NCBI RefSeq assembly: GCF_963668475.1
Contig: NZ_OY764544.1
Span: forward strand, 3,862,860-3,926,859
DNA length: 64,000 nucleotides
Direction: 5' to 3'
DNA from: an uncultured Methanospirillum sp.
Lineage (GTDB): Archaea > Halobacteriota > Methanomicrobia > Methanomicrobiales > Methanospirillaceae
In this document: positions 17,854-26,636 of the stretch, in pieces
How the letters are laid out: each line of letters opens with the position of its first letter
How positions within the stretch are numbered: the first letter of the stretch is position 1
Made by a program: the position numbers and the translations under genes
Notes under the pieces: generated by a model
The model's input: only the letters and a program-made list of their open reading frames with translations
The model's database searches: none
What the model was told of the DNA's origin: nothing

Positions 17854-18867
17854 ATGGACGATAGCAGTTCTGAAGATATTCCTCCTCACAGTCGGCTCAG
17901 TGCTGGCTGCACACTCTGTTTTGAGGGGGCTAAACTGGTTCTTTTTGTTACCGGCCTCTGCCAGAGATCATGCTGGTACTGCCCGTTATCAGGGCAGCGA
18001 AAAAACAAGGATGTCATTTTTGCAAATGAGCATGCCATCACATCTCCGGATGAGATGATCGCTGTTGCACACAAGATGTCAGCACTTGGCACAGGGATCA
18101 CGGGTGGTGAGCCGTTTGCGGTCATTGACCGGCTGGTCACGTATGTAACAGCACTCAAGGATGAGTTCGGACCTTCTCACCAGATTCATCTGTACTCGGG
18201 GATAGCTCCGTCACGGGATCACCTGATGCAGATCAGGGGACTTGTTGACGAGGTGAGGCTTCATCCGCCTCATGAAGACTGGTCTTCAATCAGAGGCAGT
18301 GCCTTTCATGAGTCTGTCCTGAATGCAAGGGAACTCGGGTTTGATATCGGGGTAGAGGTTCCGTCCCTTCCTGGTATTGAGGCGTTCCTTGAGATCATTG
18401 ATGACCTGGATTTTCTGAACATCAACGAACTTGAGTGGGGAGAGTCGAACGCATCAGAGATGCGGGGTCGGGGATTTGAACTCAGGGGCGATGTGTCAAA
18501 CGCTGTCCAGGGCGGAAGGGAAGCCGTTGCATCCATCCTCTTTCATCCGAAGGTCCACTGGTGCTCATCTGACTTCAAGGATCGTGTGCAACTCCGGATG
18601 AGGCTGAAACGGATCGCTGCAAATACAGCCAGAGAGTTTGATGAGATAACACCTGATGGAACCGTCGTGTATGGTGTCTGTGAGTGTGATGGTGATCAGT
18701 CACCGGTGCCAGGCGATCTTGATCAGGATCTATACGCCCGGTTTGATGACCGGATCGAGATGGCATGGTGGGCACTCGAATCACTCGTAGAAGTTATGCC
18801 TGGCAAGAAGTATGTGATCGAGCGATATCCTGATAACGGATTGATTGTTGAGGTGACTCCGCTATGA
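17854..18867 (+). CDS. Radical SAM protein
   Basis: A protein of 337 residues. CQRSCWYCPLSGQ is the CX3CX2C radical SAM cluster motif; an N-terminal CTLCFEGAKLVLFVTG block adds two more cysteines. TGITGGEPF is the SAM-binding GGE motif. It matches archaeal radical SAM proteins of unknown reaction, often annotated as pyruvate-formate-lyase-activating-like. The TGA overlaps the ATG of the cis-prenyltransferase by four bases, so the two are translationally coupled. The substrate is unknown; a lipid or lipid-carrier step is only a guess from context. Confidence 0.88.
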   Translation: MDDSSSEDIPPHSRLSAGCTLCFEGAKLVLFVTGLCQRSCWYCPLSGQRKNKDVIFANEHAITSPDEMIAVAHKMSALGTGITGGEPFAVIDRLVTYVTALKDEFGPSHQIHLYSGIAPSRDHLMQIRGLVDEVRLHPPHEDWSSIRGSAFHESVLNARELGFDIGVEVPSLPGIEAFLEIIDDLDFLNINELEWGESNASEMRGRGFELRGDVSNAVQGGREAVASILFHPKVHWCSSDFKDRVQLRMRLKRIAANTAREFDEITPDGTVVYGVCECDGDQSPVPGDLDQDLYARFDDRIEMAWWALESLVEVMPGKKYVIERYPDNGLIVEVTPL

Positions 18868-19643
18868 TCCGATCGCTCATGGAGCCTCTCTATGAATACT
18901 TCATCACCCGTCAGTGTCAGTATATTCCAACGCACATCGCAATTATCCAGGATGGTAATCGCCGGTTTGCCAAGAAGAAAGGCCTTGCCACATCGTATGG
19001 TCACCGGGTCGGGGCAGACAGGACTGAAGAGGTCCTGGACTGGGCACAACAACTTGGGATAAGGTACATCACGCTGTATATCTTCTCTACAGAGAATTTC
19101 AACAGGACAGATACCGAGGTCTCTGATCTCTTTGCCCTGTTCAAGGAGAAACTGGCAAGTATCATTGATGATGAGCGGGTTCACCGGTACGGAATCAGGA
19201 TCCAGATGATCGGAGATCGCGATCTCCTTCCTGATGATCTCAGGGATGCAGTAGAGCGGGCAGAAGCAGCTACCGCCCATTATGATAACTTCTACCTGAA
19301 TATGGCCCTTGCATATGGTGGCAGGAATGAGATCCTGCAGGCAACGAAGAATATTCTGAGCGATGTCAGGGATCACAAACTGAAGGGCAGCGAGATATCA
19401 GAAGATCTCCTGGAAGAGTACCTGTATGGGAAGAATATCACCATTCCTCCGGTCGATCTGATAGTCAGAACCGGTAATGAGTGCAGGACATCAAACTTCC
19501 TTCCCTGGCTTGCTAACGGGCATGAGTCAGCAGTTTACTTCTGTGCTCCGTACTGGCCGATGTTCAGGAAACTCGATATGCTCAGAGCAATCAGGGTCTA
19601 CTCACAAAGAAAAGCACAACAACAGGCTGGAGCCTGTACCTGA
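18864..19643 (+). CDS. uppS: cis-prenyltransferase, catalytic (UppS/DHDDS-like) subunit
   Basis: A protein of 259 residues with all the catalytic blocks of cis-prenyltransferases: HIAIIQDGNRRFAKKKGLA (the Asp binds Mg-diphosphate), YITLYIFSTENFNR, LNMALAYGGRNEI and LIVRTGNECRTSNFLPWL. It makes the long polyprenyl diphosphate used as a glycan carrier. Its C-terminus (RVYSQRKAQQQAGACT) lacks the RXG motif that homodimeric enzymes carry, as in eukaryotic DHDDS, which works with a partner subunit. The protein encoded by the convergent gene at 19706 has that motif. Confidence 0.93.
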   Translation: MIRSLMEPLYEYFITRQCQYIPTHIAIIQDGNRRFAKKKGLATSYGHRVGADRTEEVLDWAQQLGIRYITLYIFSTENFNRTDTEVSDLFALFKEKLASIIDDERVHRYGIRIQMIGDRDLLPDDLRDAVERAEAATAHYDNFYLNMALAYGGRNEILQATKNILSDVRDHKLKGSEISEDLLEEYLYGKNITIPPVDLIVRTGNECRTSNFLPWLANGHESAVYFCAPYWPMFRKLDMLRAIRVYSQRKAQQQAGACT

Positions 19644-19705
19644 ACTCCACCCTTTTTTGATCTTACTATTGGTTGTATGGGACACCCTTTGGGCGCAATC
19701 GGTTG

Positions 19706-20368
19706 TCAGGCTCCAAATCGTCTGACACGTGACTGGTAGTCACGAAATGCCCTGAGGAGATCAACTTTTCTGAGTTCTCTCCAGTTCAGGTCAAGGAAGA
19801 AGAGTTCTGAATATACTGACTGCCAGATCAGGAAATCGACCAGGTGCGAGCCACCGGTCTTTATAACAAAATCCGGTTGATGCTGGAAGGTGAGATATTG
19901 TTCGAGTTTATGCTCATCTACATCTTCTGGATTCGTCTGTTCATCAGCCATCTGTCTGATGGCATCGATGATCTCTTCCCTTCCTGATTTCCCAACTGCA
20001 ACAGCGACAGGAATTCCTGTACCTGCATCCTCTGTCTCATTCCCGTGATGGATTATAAGGTGTGCACGATCTGCGATGATCCTGATAAGATCAAGATACT
20101 GAGGATCGGGATCAGGGTCACGGGTGCTGATGTGGATAGTGATGCTGATAATGCCTGCATCTCTTCCATAATGCCTGGTAACATCTGATGATATCTCAAG
20201 ACACCAGTCAACCACCTGACTTATCTTTCCGGGATCATCCCTCATCTCCTCGTCAGAGATCATAAAACAGAGGTAATGGGGAATATGCTCCAGGCTTCGC
20301 GCGATCCACCATTCATAAAACCTGTAAAGCATGGACATATTCTCCAAATATACGTATCTGATTCTCAA
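19706..20368 (-). CDS. Non-catalytic cis-prenyltransferase homologue (NgBR-like partner)
   Basis: A protein of 220 residues whose C-terminal half aligns with cis-prenyltransferases (PDFVIKTGGSHLVDFLIWQS, YSELFFLDLNWRELRKVDLL). The catalytic DGNRR block is replaced by MISDEEMRDD, and the R-T-G-G-E substrate residues are altered to KTGGSH. It keeps the terminal RRFG, which supplies the RXG motif donated by NgBR/Nus1 to its DHDDS partner. Heteromeric enzymes of this kind have been reported from Methanosarcina mazei and Archaeoglobus fulgidus. It is convergent with, and 62 bases from, the catalytic gene. Confidence 0.8.
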   Translation of the reverse strand: MRIRYVYLENMSMLYRFYEWWIARSLEHIPHYLCFMISDEEMRDDPGKISQVVDWCLEISSDVTRHYGRDAGIISITIHISTRDPDPDPQYLDLIRIIADRAHLIIHHGNETEDAGTGIPVAVAVGKSGREEIIDAIRQMADEQTNPEDVDEHKLEQYLTFQHQPDFVIKTGGSHLVDFLIWQSVYSELFFLDLNWRELRKVDLLRAFRDYQSRVRRFGA

Positions 20369-20539
20369 TTGAGTGCTGATTCACTGAAGACAAATTAATG
20401 TATTCAGATGATCAGCTCATTGACCAGCCTTATTACTTTTTTTCATGAAGTATAAAAGAATTCGATCCATATTTTTCCGCTATCTCTCAAACGACCTGAC
20501 AGTGTTAATATAATTGCAGGTCAACTGTTATCCAGAGCG

Positions 20540-21247
20540 ATGTACAAATATCTGACCGGTATCGATAGTATTGACCAGCGGACCGGCGGTCTGAACCCGG
20601 GAACCAATATCCTCATCCTCGCTCCTGCATTTTCTAACGGTGAGCAAGTCGCCACCTATCTTGCAAAGCCCAGGAAGGGTGAGTACATGATAGTCCTGAC
20701 TACCGAGAACCAGGCCACCGATCTGCTTGATTTTTTTAAAGGCAATAATTTTGACACCAACTATATCGGCATCATTGATGCAATCACCAGAAGTTCGTCA
20801 GGAGCACCCCAGGATAGTCACAAGGTAAAATATGTCGGGAGTCCGAACGACCTGACCGGGATGGATATCAGGTTCTCCCAGCTCACCGAGGATATCATGA
20901 AAGGAGAGTTCACCGAGGATCTGGACCAGCTCTTTCCAACCCCGATCAGATACTGTATCCTCTCACTCACCTCAATGCTGATGTTTAGAAAAGTGGATGT
21001 CATCTACCAGTTCCTCCATATCATCACCTCGAAGCTGAAGAAAATGGGCTCCATAGGTGTATTTCTCATCAACAGCGAGTCTTTTGATCAGAAGACGATA
21101 GCCATTGTCAAGCAGCTGATGAACATGGTCGTTGAGATCAGAAGTGATGATACCGGGACATGCATGAGGATTCAGGGTATGATGGGAGTATCTATGAACT
21201 GGCAACAGTTCCAGGTGGAGAACGGATCAGTCATCTTCACCTCCTGA
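20540..21247 (+). CDS. RecA/KaiC-like protein without a Walker A motif
   Basis: A protein of 235 residues with a RecA-superfamily outline (LTGIDSIDQRTGGLNPGTNI, then a beta-alpha pattern to the end). Where a Walker A GXXXXGKT should be, the sequence reads LAPAFSNGEQVA. ATP hydrolysis is therefore doubtful. Related RecA-superfamily proteins occur widely in methanogens and haloarchaea as presumed regulators with no settled function. A TATA-like box (TATAAAAG at 20451-20458) lies upstream. It stands alone before dph5. Confidence 0.7.
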   Translation: MYKYLTGIDSIDQRTGGLNPGTNILILAPAFSNGEQVATYLAKPRKGEYMIVLTTENQATDLLDFFKGNNFDTNYIGIIDAITRSSSGAPQDSHKVKYVGSPNDLTGMDIRFSQLTEDIMKGEFTEDLDQLFPTPIRYCILSLTSMLMFRKVDVIYQFLHIITSKLKKMGSIGVFLINSESFDQKTIAIVKQLMNMVVEIRSDDTGTCMRIQGMMGVSMNWQQFQVENGSVIFTS

Positions 21248-21295
21248 TTTTTGCGATCCTGATCTTCTTGTCTGTTTACAATAACTGGAGATACT

Positions 21296-22048
21296 ATGCT
21301 GACATTTGTTGGTCTTGGGCTTTATGATCTTGATGACATCTCGGTGAAAGGTATGCATGCCATCGAGGAGGCCGATCATGTCTTTCTGGAAGCCTACACA
21401 TCCCGGCTTATGGGGACTGACCCGGCTGCCATGGAAGAGCGGTATAAAAAACCGGTACAGATCCTGAAACGTGAGGATGTCGAGCAGCATCCTGAACCTA
21501 TCCTTGCAGCTGCAAAGGCGGGTGACGTGGTTTTCCTGACCGGTGGTGATCCGATGGTCTCAACCACCCATTCGGATATCAGAATCAGGGCTGCAGAACA
21601 GGGAATTTCGACCAGGATCATCCACGGGGCATCGATTGCAAGTGCAGTGAGCGGACTGTCAGGGCTGCAGAACTACCGGTTCGGCAAGTCCTGTTCTGTC
21701 CCGTACCCTGCAAAGAACTGGTTTCCGAGGACACCGTTTGAGACGATACAAGCGAATCTTGCAGCAGACCTGCACACCATCGTCTTCCTGGATATCCAGG
21801 AGAACAGATACATGAGTGTCAGGGAAGCCGTTGAGATCCTTGAGATACTCTCATCCGAAGAGGGAGTATCGATCTCTCTTTATGTCGGAATGGCACGGGC
21901 CGGCTCACCTGAACCGGTGGTGATAGCCGGTGATGCGGCAAAGATGCTGAACGCTGAATTCGGCCCGCCGCTTCATATCCTGGTTGTTCCTGCAACATTA
22001 CACCCTGTCGAAGAAGAGTATCTTCGGATCTTTGCGGATCTGAAATGA
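21296..22048 (+). CDS. dph5: Diphthine synthase
   Basis: A protein of 250 residues, the normal archaeal length. It starts MLTFVGLGLYDLDDISVKG, and the family blocks FLEAYTSRL, VVFLTGGDPMVSTTHSD, SCSVPYP and TIVFLDIQENRYM are present. It is the SAM-dependent methyltransferase that modifies the diphthamide His of elongation factor 2. The next gene begins one base after its stop codon, which suggests co-translation with the DUF357 protein. Confidence 0.95.
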   Translation: MLTFVGLGLYDLDDISVKGMHAIEEADHVFLEAYTSRLMGTDPAAMEERYKKPVQILKREDVEQHPEPILAAAKAGDVVFLTGGDPMVSTTHSDIRIRAAEQGISTRIIHGASIASAVSGLSGLQNYRFGKSCSVPYPAKNWFPRTPFETIQANLAADLHTIVFLDIQENRYMSVREAVEILEILSSEEGVSISLYVGMARAGSPEPVVIAGDAAKMLNAEFGPPLHILVVPATLHPVEEEYLRIFADLK

Positions 22049-22049
22049 C

Positions 22050-22631
22050 ATGAATACCGGAGAACTTGAACAGTACCGGACAGATCTAGCCCTTGCATAT
22101 GCAGGTACCGGATCGTTTCATCCTGCAGAGACTCCGCTTGGTGCGGTCACTGCCGGAATCAGGGAGATGATATCCTCGTATCTCACCGATGCAGAGGTAT
22201 TCTACCAGCGTGAGGATCTGGTCAACGAGTATGCTGCCCTTCTCTATGTACACGGGTGGTTTGATGCTGCGTTGTATCTCGGATACATCGAAGGGGAGTC
22301 TCCTGATCCTCTGCTCCCTGGTGACCGAATAATCCCCTGCGATCTCCATGACCGGCTCGTGGAGAAGCACGACCGGTATGACCAGATGCTCCGCGATGCC
22401 CTTGGCTCAATAGAGATTGCGCCAGAGACAGGGTCGCCGCTTTATGCTGCAGCGACGTTCATCCGAAAAAAAGGAGAAGATGCAGTAAGAAACGAGAGTT
22501 CCGTTGCCGCTTATGTGAGTGAACTGGGTTCTCTCAGTTACGGATACGGATGGATCGATGCCGGGCTCCGTGCCGGACTCTTCAGGATCACGGCAAATCC
22601 CCATCTCTTCACCACTGAGACAGATCGGTGA
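22050..22631 (+). CDS. DUF357-domain protein
   Basis: A protein of 193 residues, mainly helical, with the DUF357 pattern DAEVFYQREDLVNEYAALLY followed by VHGWFDAALYLGYI. The domain is archaeal and of unknown function. A second copy of a similar motif occurs near the end (VSELGSLSYGYGWIDAGLRA), so the protein appears to contain two related halves. It follows dph5 with a one-base gap, and its stop codon directly abuts the end of convergent hisE. Confidence 0.85.
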   Translation: MNTGELEQYRTDLALAYAGTGSFHPAETPLGAVTAGIREMISSYLTDAEVFYQREDLVNEYAALLYVHGWFDAALYLGYIEGESPDPLLPGDRIIPCDLHDRLVEKHDRYDQMLRDALGSIEIAPETGSPLYAAATFIRKKGEDAVRNESSVAAYVSELGSLSYGYGWIDAGLRAGLFRITANPHLFTTETDR

Positions 22632-22928
22632 TCAGGGTTTTCTACGCGATTCCAGTTCGGCATAAACCGCTGACGGGCTGACGCCTGAACCCTTGAGTGC
22701 GAGAAGCGTATGATACAGGAGATCTGCAGCCTCACCTGCGATTGCTTTAGGCTCCTTGTTCTTCACTGCTATGATAAACTCAACAGCCTCTTCGCCCACT
22801 TTTTCAAGTGCCTTGTCAACACCCTTTCTGTGCGTCAGGATATGTGTTGTATACGATCCTTCAACCGGGTTTGCGGCCCGGTCTTCTATGATCTCCCAGA
22901 GTTCTTCAAGGATGGCTGAACTGGTCAT
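22632..22928 (-). CDS. hisE: Phosphoribosyl-ATP pyrophosphatase HisE
   Basis: A protein of 98 residues with the MazG-like all-helical fold. GVDKALEKVGEEAVEFIIAV and GEAADLLYHTLLAL provide the Glu/Asp ligands for Mg. It catalyses the second step of histidine biosynthesis, hydrolysing phosphoribosyl-ATP to phosphoribosyl-AMP. Its start overlaps the end of the nusA-like gene by four bases, so the two form a unit; no other his genes are here. Confidence 0.95.
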   Translation of the reverse strand: MTSSAILEELWEIIEDRAANPVEGSYTTHILTHRKGVDKALEKVGEEAVEFIIAVKNKEPKAIAGEAADLLYHTLLALKGSGVSPSAVYAELESRRKP

Positions 22929-23386
22929 GCAGCCTCTCCTTCCGGAAAGACCTCACCGACCTCCATGCCAAAGAACCTTCTGACCAGGGCTCGTGCCTTT
23001 TCGATGGTGCATCCATTCTTTCCGATAGCGATGCCAACCTCGCTCCGGGTAGCCACGAAGGTATTGATCTTGCTTGTCTCGTTATCAACTTCTATTCGGA
23101 GGATCTTTGCTGGTTTGAAGATATTTGCGAGGAATTCTTCAAGTTTCTCGGCATGCTCGACCATCTCGACCTTTCTTCCAAGAACATTCTGAAGTCGCCT
23201 GATATTATCTCCTTTTTTACCAATCGCGTATCCCATATCGCCGGTTTTTATTACATAGATGATACGATCGAACTTTTCATCGATGACACAATCGAGTGCG
23301 GTGGATTTGGTGAGGATGCGGATCTCCTCGATATATCTACGCTCTTTAAATCCAAGTGTACGTTCCATGAGTGAAACAATCTCCAT
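22925..23386 (-). CDS. nusA: Archaeal NusA-like KH-domain protein
   Basis: A protein of 153 residues with two KH domains: GYAIGKKGDNIRRLQNVLG (GKKG loop) and GIAIGKNGCTIEKARALV (GKNG loop). This is the archaeal NusA form, which lacks the bacterial N-terminal RNA-polymerase-binding domain and S1 domain. It binds RNA and probably acts in transcription elongation, termination or rRNA synthesis. It is usually near RNA polymerase genes, but here it is cotranscribed with hisE. Confidence 0.92.
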   Translation of the reverse strand: MEIVSLMERTLGFKERRYIEEIRILTKSTALDCVIDEKFDRIIYVIKTGDMGYAIGKKGDNIRRLQNVLGRKVEMVEHAEKLEEFLANIFKPAKILRIEVDNETSKINTFVATRSEVGIAIGKNGCTIEKARALVRRFFGMEVGEVFPEGEAA

Positions 23387-23604
23387 ATTCGCTTAGAGAA
23401 GTATCCGAAGATGGCTTTCCGAAATAACAAAAGATCCATACCATCCCCTGCCTTATGATGAAAATACCGGGGATGGAATATATTGAACATTTCTTTTGAC
23501 TGGAAGACCGTTTTAATATTGCTAATATAATACTTTAATAATTGCTTTTCGATCAGTTGTTCTGAAGGAAAAACACTGCAGAAACGAAATTTACTGATAT
23601 GAGA

Positions 23605-24024
23605 TCAGAAGTGAGGCAGTGCCCGTTGGCTGCTGCCTACCTGGGGGTGAGATCCAAGGGTTGTACTGATCGGGAGTCGTGCAACCGGGGCATACTGGGA
23701 ATGCCGTGAGAGCAGTGAGCGGAGCGAGTCGATAGAGGTGGTGAACTTGCTTCCGTCTATGAACTCAAAGTTCAGTGCACGTCCTGAGTTTGAAAGGTAT
23801 GCAATCCCGGCAAGAGCACCGACATACTGTTTCCAGTTTGTACGCAGTTTAAAGGTCCGTGCCGAGAGTGATCCCCGTAGTGCCTGGACAAGTTCATCAA
23901 CCTGAATTCCGTATCGTCTGCCTTCGATGACCACCTCAACTATCTCGGTTGGGTTGCCGGTCTCGTCGATGGTGATCATGCGGCTCTTCTGAATGAATCC
24001 TGCTTTTTCGAGCATATTTTTCAC
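23605..24024 (-). CDS. Unknown 139-residue protein
   Basis: I do not recognise this protein. It has a basic N-terminus, a central beta-rich region (ETGNPTEIVEVVIEGRRYGI) and a possible second small domain (ALNFEFIDGSKFTTSIDSLR), with a low-complexity tail. No signal peptide, membrane helix or Cys motif is present. It is a single-gene unit between nusA and the NifH-like gene. Coding is supported by clear strand bias and composition like its neighbours. Confidence 0.65.
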   Translation of the reverse strand: MKNMLEKAGFIQKSRMITIDETGNPTEIVEVVIEGRRYGIQVDELVQALRGSLSARTFKLRTNWKQYVGALAGIAYLSNSGRALNFEFIDGSKFTTSIDSLRSLLSRHSQYAPVARLPISTTLGSHPQVGSSQRALPHF

Positions 24025-24205
24025 GTTCCTGTCTACTGATACCGTGAGGGAACGAGGTATATAAATGCTAAAATAACAGGGCGAAAGTATTCTTAAATTT
24101 TATTTTTTCAAAAAAATATTTGATATGGTGTTGTATACTTGAGATCAGGGAGCATTCAGGCGAACTAAATTTTTTAATTCACTTTCGCAAAAGTTGTAAT
24201 AGCCC

Positions 24206-25039
24206 TCACTGGGAGGGTGTTCGGGGGGTCAGGAAGGATCGTCCCATCTGTTCGAGGTCCTCCATCTCCAGAAATGATGGGATGATAAACGAGGTGTTGG
24301 TCATGACTGCCTCAGCAAGTTCCCGGTACCGTGTTGCCTGCTCTGATTCAGGTGCATACTCAACAACCGTCATGGTATGGAGTTCTGCATGCTGGACGAT
24401 CTCGTCACGGGGAATATATGCAAGAACCCGGGACCCGACTGCTGTAGCAAATGCCTCAACCAGTTCCTTTTCTCCCGGTGTGTTGCGGGCGTTGCATATG
24501 ACTCCTCCGAGACGGCAGATCTGCCGGGAGTTCTGGGAAATTCGTGCTATTGCCTTGCAGATATTGTTGGCTGCATACAGGGCCATCAGTTCGCCTGATG
24601 TGACGAGGTAGATCTCCTGGGCGTAGCCTTTTCTCATCGGCATCGCAAATCCTCCGCAAACCACGTCTCCGAGGACATCGTAAAGGATCACGTCCCCTTT
24701 GAACGCTTCCAGCCGTTCGAGTAACTGGAATGTTGCTATGATCCCCCTGCCAGCACATCCGACACCGGGCTCAGGGCCTCCTGCCTCAACACAGCGAATC
24801 CCTCTGAACCCCTGAAAGACAACGTCATCGATGCCGAGGTTCGCCTCTCCCTGATCACGGATCAGATCAAGGACAGTTGGAATAAGCCTTCCCTGCATCA
24901 GCATCCTTGTACTGTCCCGCTTGGGATCACATCCGATCTGCATCACGGCAAGGTTCCTATCTGCAAGGGCTGCAGAGAGGTTAGAAGAGGTGGTTGATTT
25001 CCCGATGCCCCCTTTGCCATAGATGGCGATCTGTTTCAT
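24206..25039 (-). CDS. cfbC: NifH/CfbC-like ATP-dependent iron-sulfur reductase
   Basis: A protein of 277 residues. IAIYGKGGIGKSTTSSNLSA is the deviant Walker A of NifH, CDPKRDSTRMLM is switch I, and GVGCAGRGII with DVVCGGFAMPMR provide the two Cys that bind the 4Fe-4S cluster between subunits. It is not a standard nitrogenase operon: no nifDK is nearby. In methanogens the best fit is CfbC, the reductase for CfbD in coenzyme F430 synthesis. A different group IV NifH paralogue is possible, so the symbol is tentative. Confidence 0.75.
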   Translation of the reverse strand: MKQIAIYGKGGIGKSTTSSNLSAALADRNLAVMQIGCDPKRDSTRMLMQGRLIPTVLDLIRDQGEANLGIDDVVFQGFRGIRCVEAGGPEPGVGCAGRGIIATFQLLERLEAFKGDVILYDVLGDVVCGGFAMPMRKGYAQEIYLVTSGELMALYAANNICKAIARISQNSRQICRLGGVICNARNTPGEKELVEAFATAVGSRVLAYIPRDEIVQHAELHTMTVVEYAPESEQATRYRELAEAVMTNTSFIIPSFLEMEDLEQMGRSFLTPRTPSQ

Positions 25040-25131
25040 TGCTCATACGTGGGAGGGGCAGCGGTATAAGGATTAATTATTGTTCCCGGTAGGGTGTGGC
25101 AAAAAAGGATTATTGTGCAGAAATTCAGCTG

Positions 25132-26106
25132 TCAGGCCTTCTGCATCTGTCTGAGATCGATGAGGATCCGGTGATTGATGATCTGCCAGGAGATGATGAG
25201 CCTGACAAGATCTGACCCTGCGATCACCTCCTTTCCGGTGCAGATATCGATCGGATGAACACCGGTCTGTTCCTCGATGTTGCGTTCTATCCGGTGTATC
25301 GTCTCATGGGAGAGTTCCCCGTCTATTGTCAGGGTTCTCATCTTTCGGTCATCCTGATCGAGAGTGCTGCATTCGAGCAGGAAGTCATGGGATGATCTGG
25401 TGAAGAGTCCGCAGAGATCGATATTAAGCTCGATATCTTCCAGACAGGTCTCCGGCGGTTTCATACCGAGTGTGATCCGGTAGATGTTGCGGGCAGTTCC
25501 AAGTGACTTCCCATATCCTGAGTATGCTATCCTGATGACCGTGCCTGCAGAGCTACGTTGCGGGAAGACATACTGCCGGTAATCAGGTTCACGCCGTTGG
25601 ATCTCTTCAAGGGCAGCCTCCGGGGTGTAGTTTCTCTTGCCTACATCCCTTCTCAGTTTCCAGTCGTACTTCACCTCGTTGTCCGGGTCAACAAAGATGG
25701 TGTAGTCCAAATGCCTTAAAAGTTCAGGGGTTGCAAACGGGTGAAGCCCTTCAAGGATGACGAACTTAGTCGGATGAAAGGGAACCGGATCTCCGAACGT
25801 GCCGGTGGCATGCGAGTACACCGGTTTTTGAATTGACCGGCCCTGTTTCAGGGTTGCAACATCCTTAGCAAGGCGGTCAAGGTCATTAGCTTTCGGATCG
25901 AGCGGTGTGATTCCACGGCGTGCCCTCTCTTCCCTGTCGTATAGATGGTAATCGTCAAGTGTGATGGTGGATACAAGATCAGTTCCGAAGATGGAGACAA
26001 TTGCATCTGAGAATGTGGTCTTTCCTGATCCTGAATCACCTGCAACCCCGATGATATAGATATATGGCGATGCACGAATGCTGTCGTGAAATGTAAAACT
26101 GCTCAT
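25132..26106 (-). CDS. prk: Archaeal phosphoribulokinase
   Basis: A protein of 324 residues. YIIGVAGDSGSGKTTFSDAI is the P-loop, ITLDDYHLYDREERARRGIT the ribulose-5-phosphate loop, and VILEGLHPFATPELL the Walker-B-like strand. Archaeal PRK has been shown to act in Methanospirillum hungatei, feeding RuBisCO in the reductive hexulose-phosphate pathway, and this gene is a strong hint for that lineage. RuBisCO is not in the window. It lies 41 bases behind the superoxide reductase gene on the same strand and may be cotranscribed. Confidence 0.92.
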   Translation of the reverse strand: MSSFTFHDSIRASPYIYIIGVAGDSGSGKTTFSDAIVSIFGTDLVSTITLDDYHLYDREERARRGITPLDPKANDLDRLAKDVATLKQGRSIQKPVYSHATGTFGDPVPFHPTKFVILEGLHPFATPELLRHLDYTIFVDPDNEVKYDWKLRRDVGKRNYTPEAALEEIQRREPDYRQYVFPQRSSAGTVIRIAYSGYGKSLGTARNIYRITLGMKPPETCLEDIELNIDLCGLFTRSSHDFLLECSTLDQDDRKMRTLTIDGELSHETIHRIERNIEEQTGVHPIDICTGKEVIAGSDLVRLIISWQIINHRILIDLRQMQKA

Positions 26107-26147
26107 TAATACTCAAAAATGAAAAGTTCTGGCAGATTCAGCCAGGA

Positions 26148-26528
26148 TTATTTTGCGCTTGTCCACAGGCCATGGACTGTGCAGTATTCACGTGCTACGA
26201 CATCGGTTGTTGAACAGGGGAACTCGGCTTCGGGTTTTGCACCGGGTGAGAGCCTCTTGATGAAGTAGTAGTCTCCGCCGTGAACCTCTATCCACTCGAT
26301 GTAGTGCTTCTCCTCCATCGGGTGAGGGATCTCACCGCACTTGACCAGGATGCCTGTCGCAGTCTTTTCGATGACTGGGACATGCTTCTCTTTTCCCTGG
26401 TCAGCGGTCTTTTCTACCTGCCTGACCATATCAGCACCGCAGCAGACCAGTGTTCCTGCAGACGGATGAAAGACCACCGTGATGTTTCCGCACTTCTCAC
26501 ATTTGTATACTTCATAAAGCGCTGTCAT
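26148..26528 (-). CDS. dfx: Desulfoferrodoxin-type superoxide reductase
   Basis: A protein of 126 residues. The N-terminal desulforedoxin domain has four Cys (YKCEKCGN and LVCCGADM) that bind one Fe. The C-terminal reductase domain carries the active-site Fe ligands: His in EKHVPVIE and in IPHPMEEKHYIEW, and Cys and His in EYCTVHGLW. This two-iron class reduces superoxide to peroxide without releasing oxygen and protects anaerobes. It is near fprA, another oxygen-defence gene. Confidence 0.95.
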   Translation of the reverse strand: MTALYEVYKCEKCGNITVVFHPSAGTLVCCGADMVRQVEKTADQGKEKHVPVIEKTATGILVKCGEIPHPMEEKHYIEWIEVHGGDYYFIKRLSPGAKPEAEFPCSTTDVVAREYCTVHGLWTSAK

Positions 26529-26636
26529 GTTTCTCCTCTTAATGGCAGATCCTGATTATGGTTCTGCTCGTACTTCTGATTCGGCAGTCTAGTCTGATAA
26601 TGGTTTTTATATCCGAACGTTCGTGGTATGAGTGAA

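Noticed and set aside
24206..25039. Nitrogenase iron protein (nifH) of a nif operon
   Set aside because: No nifD, nifK or other nif gene is adjacent, so a CfbC-type role is the better reading.
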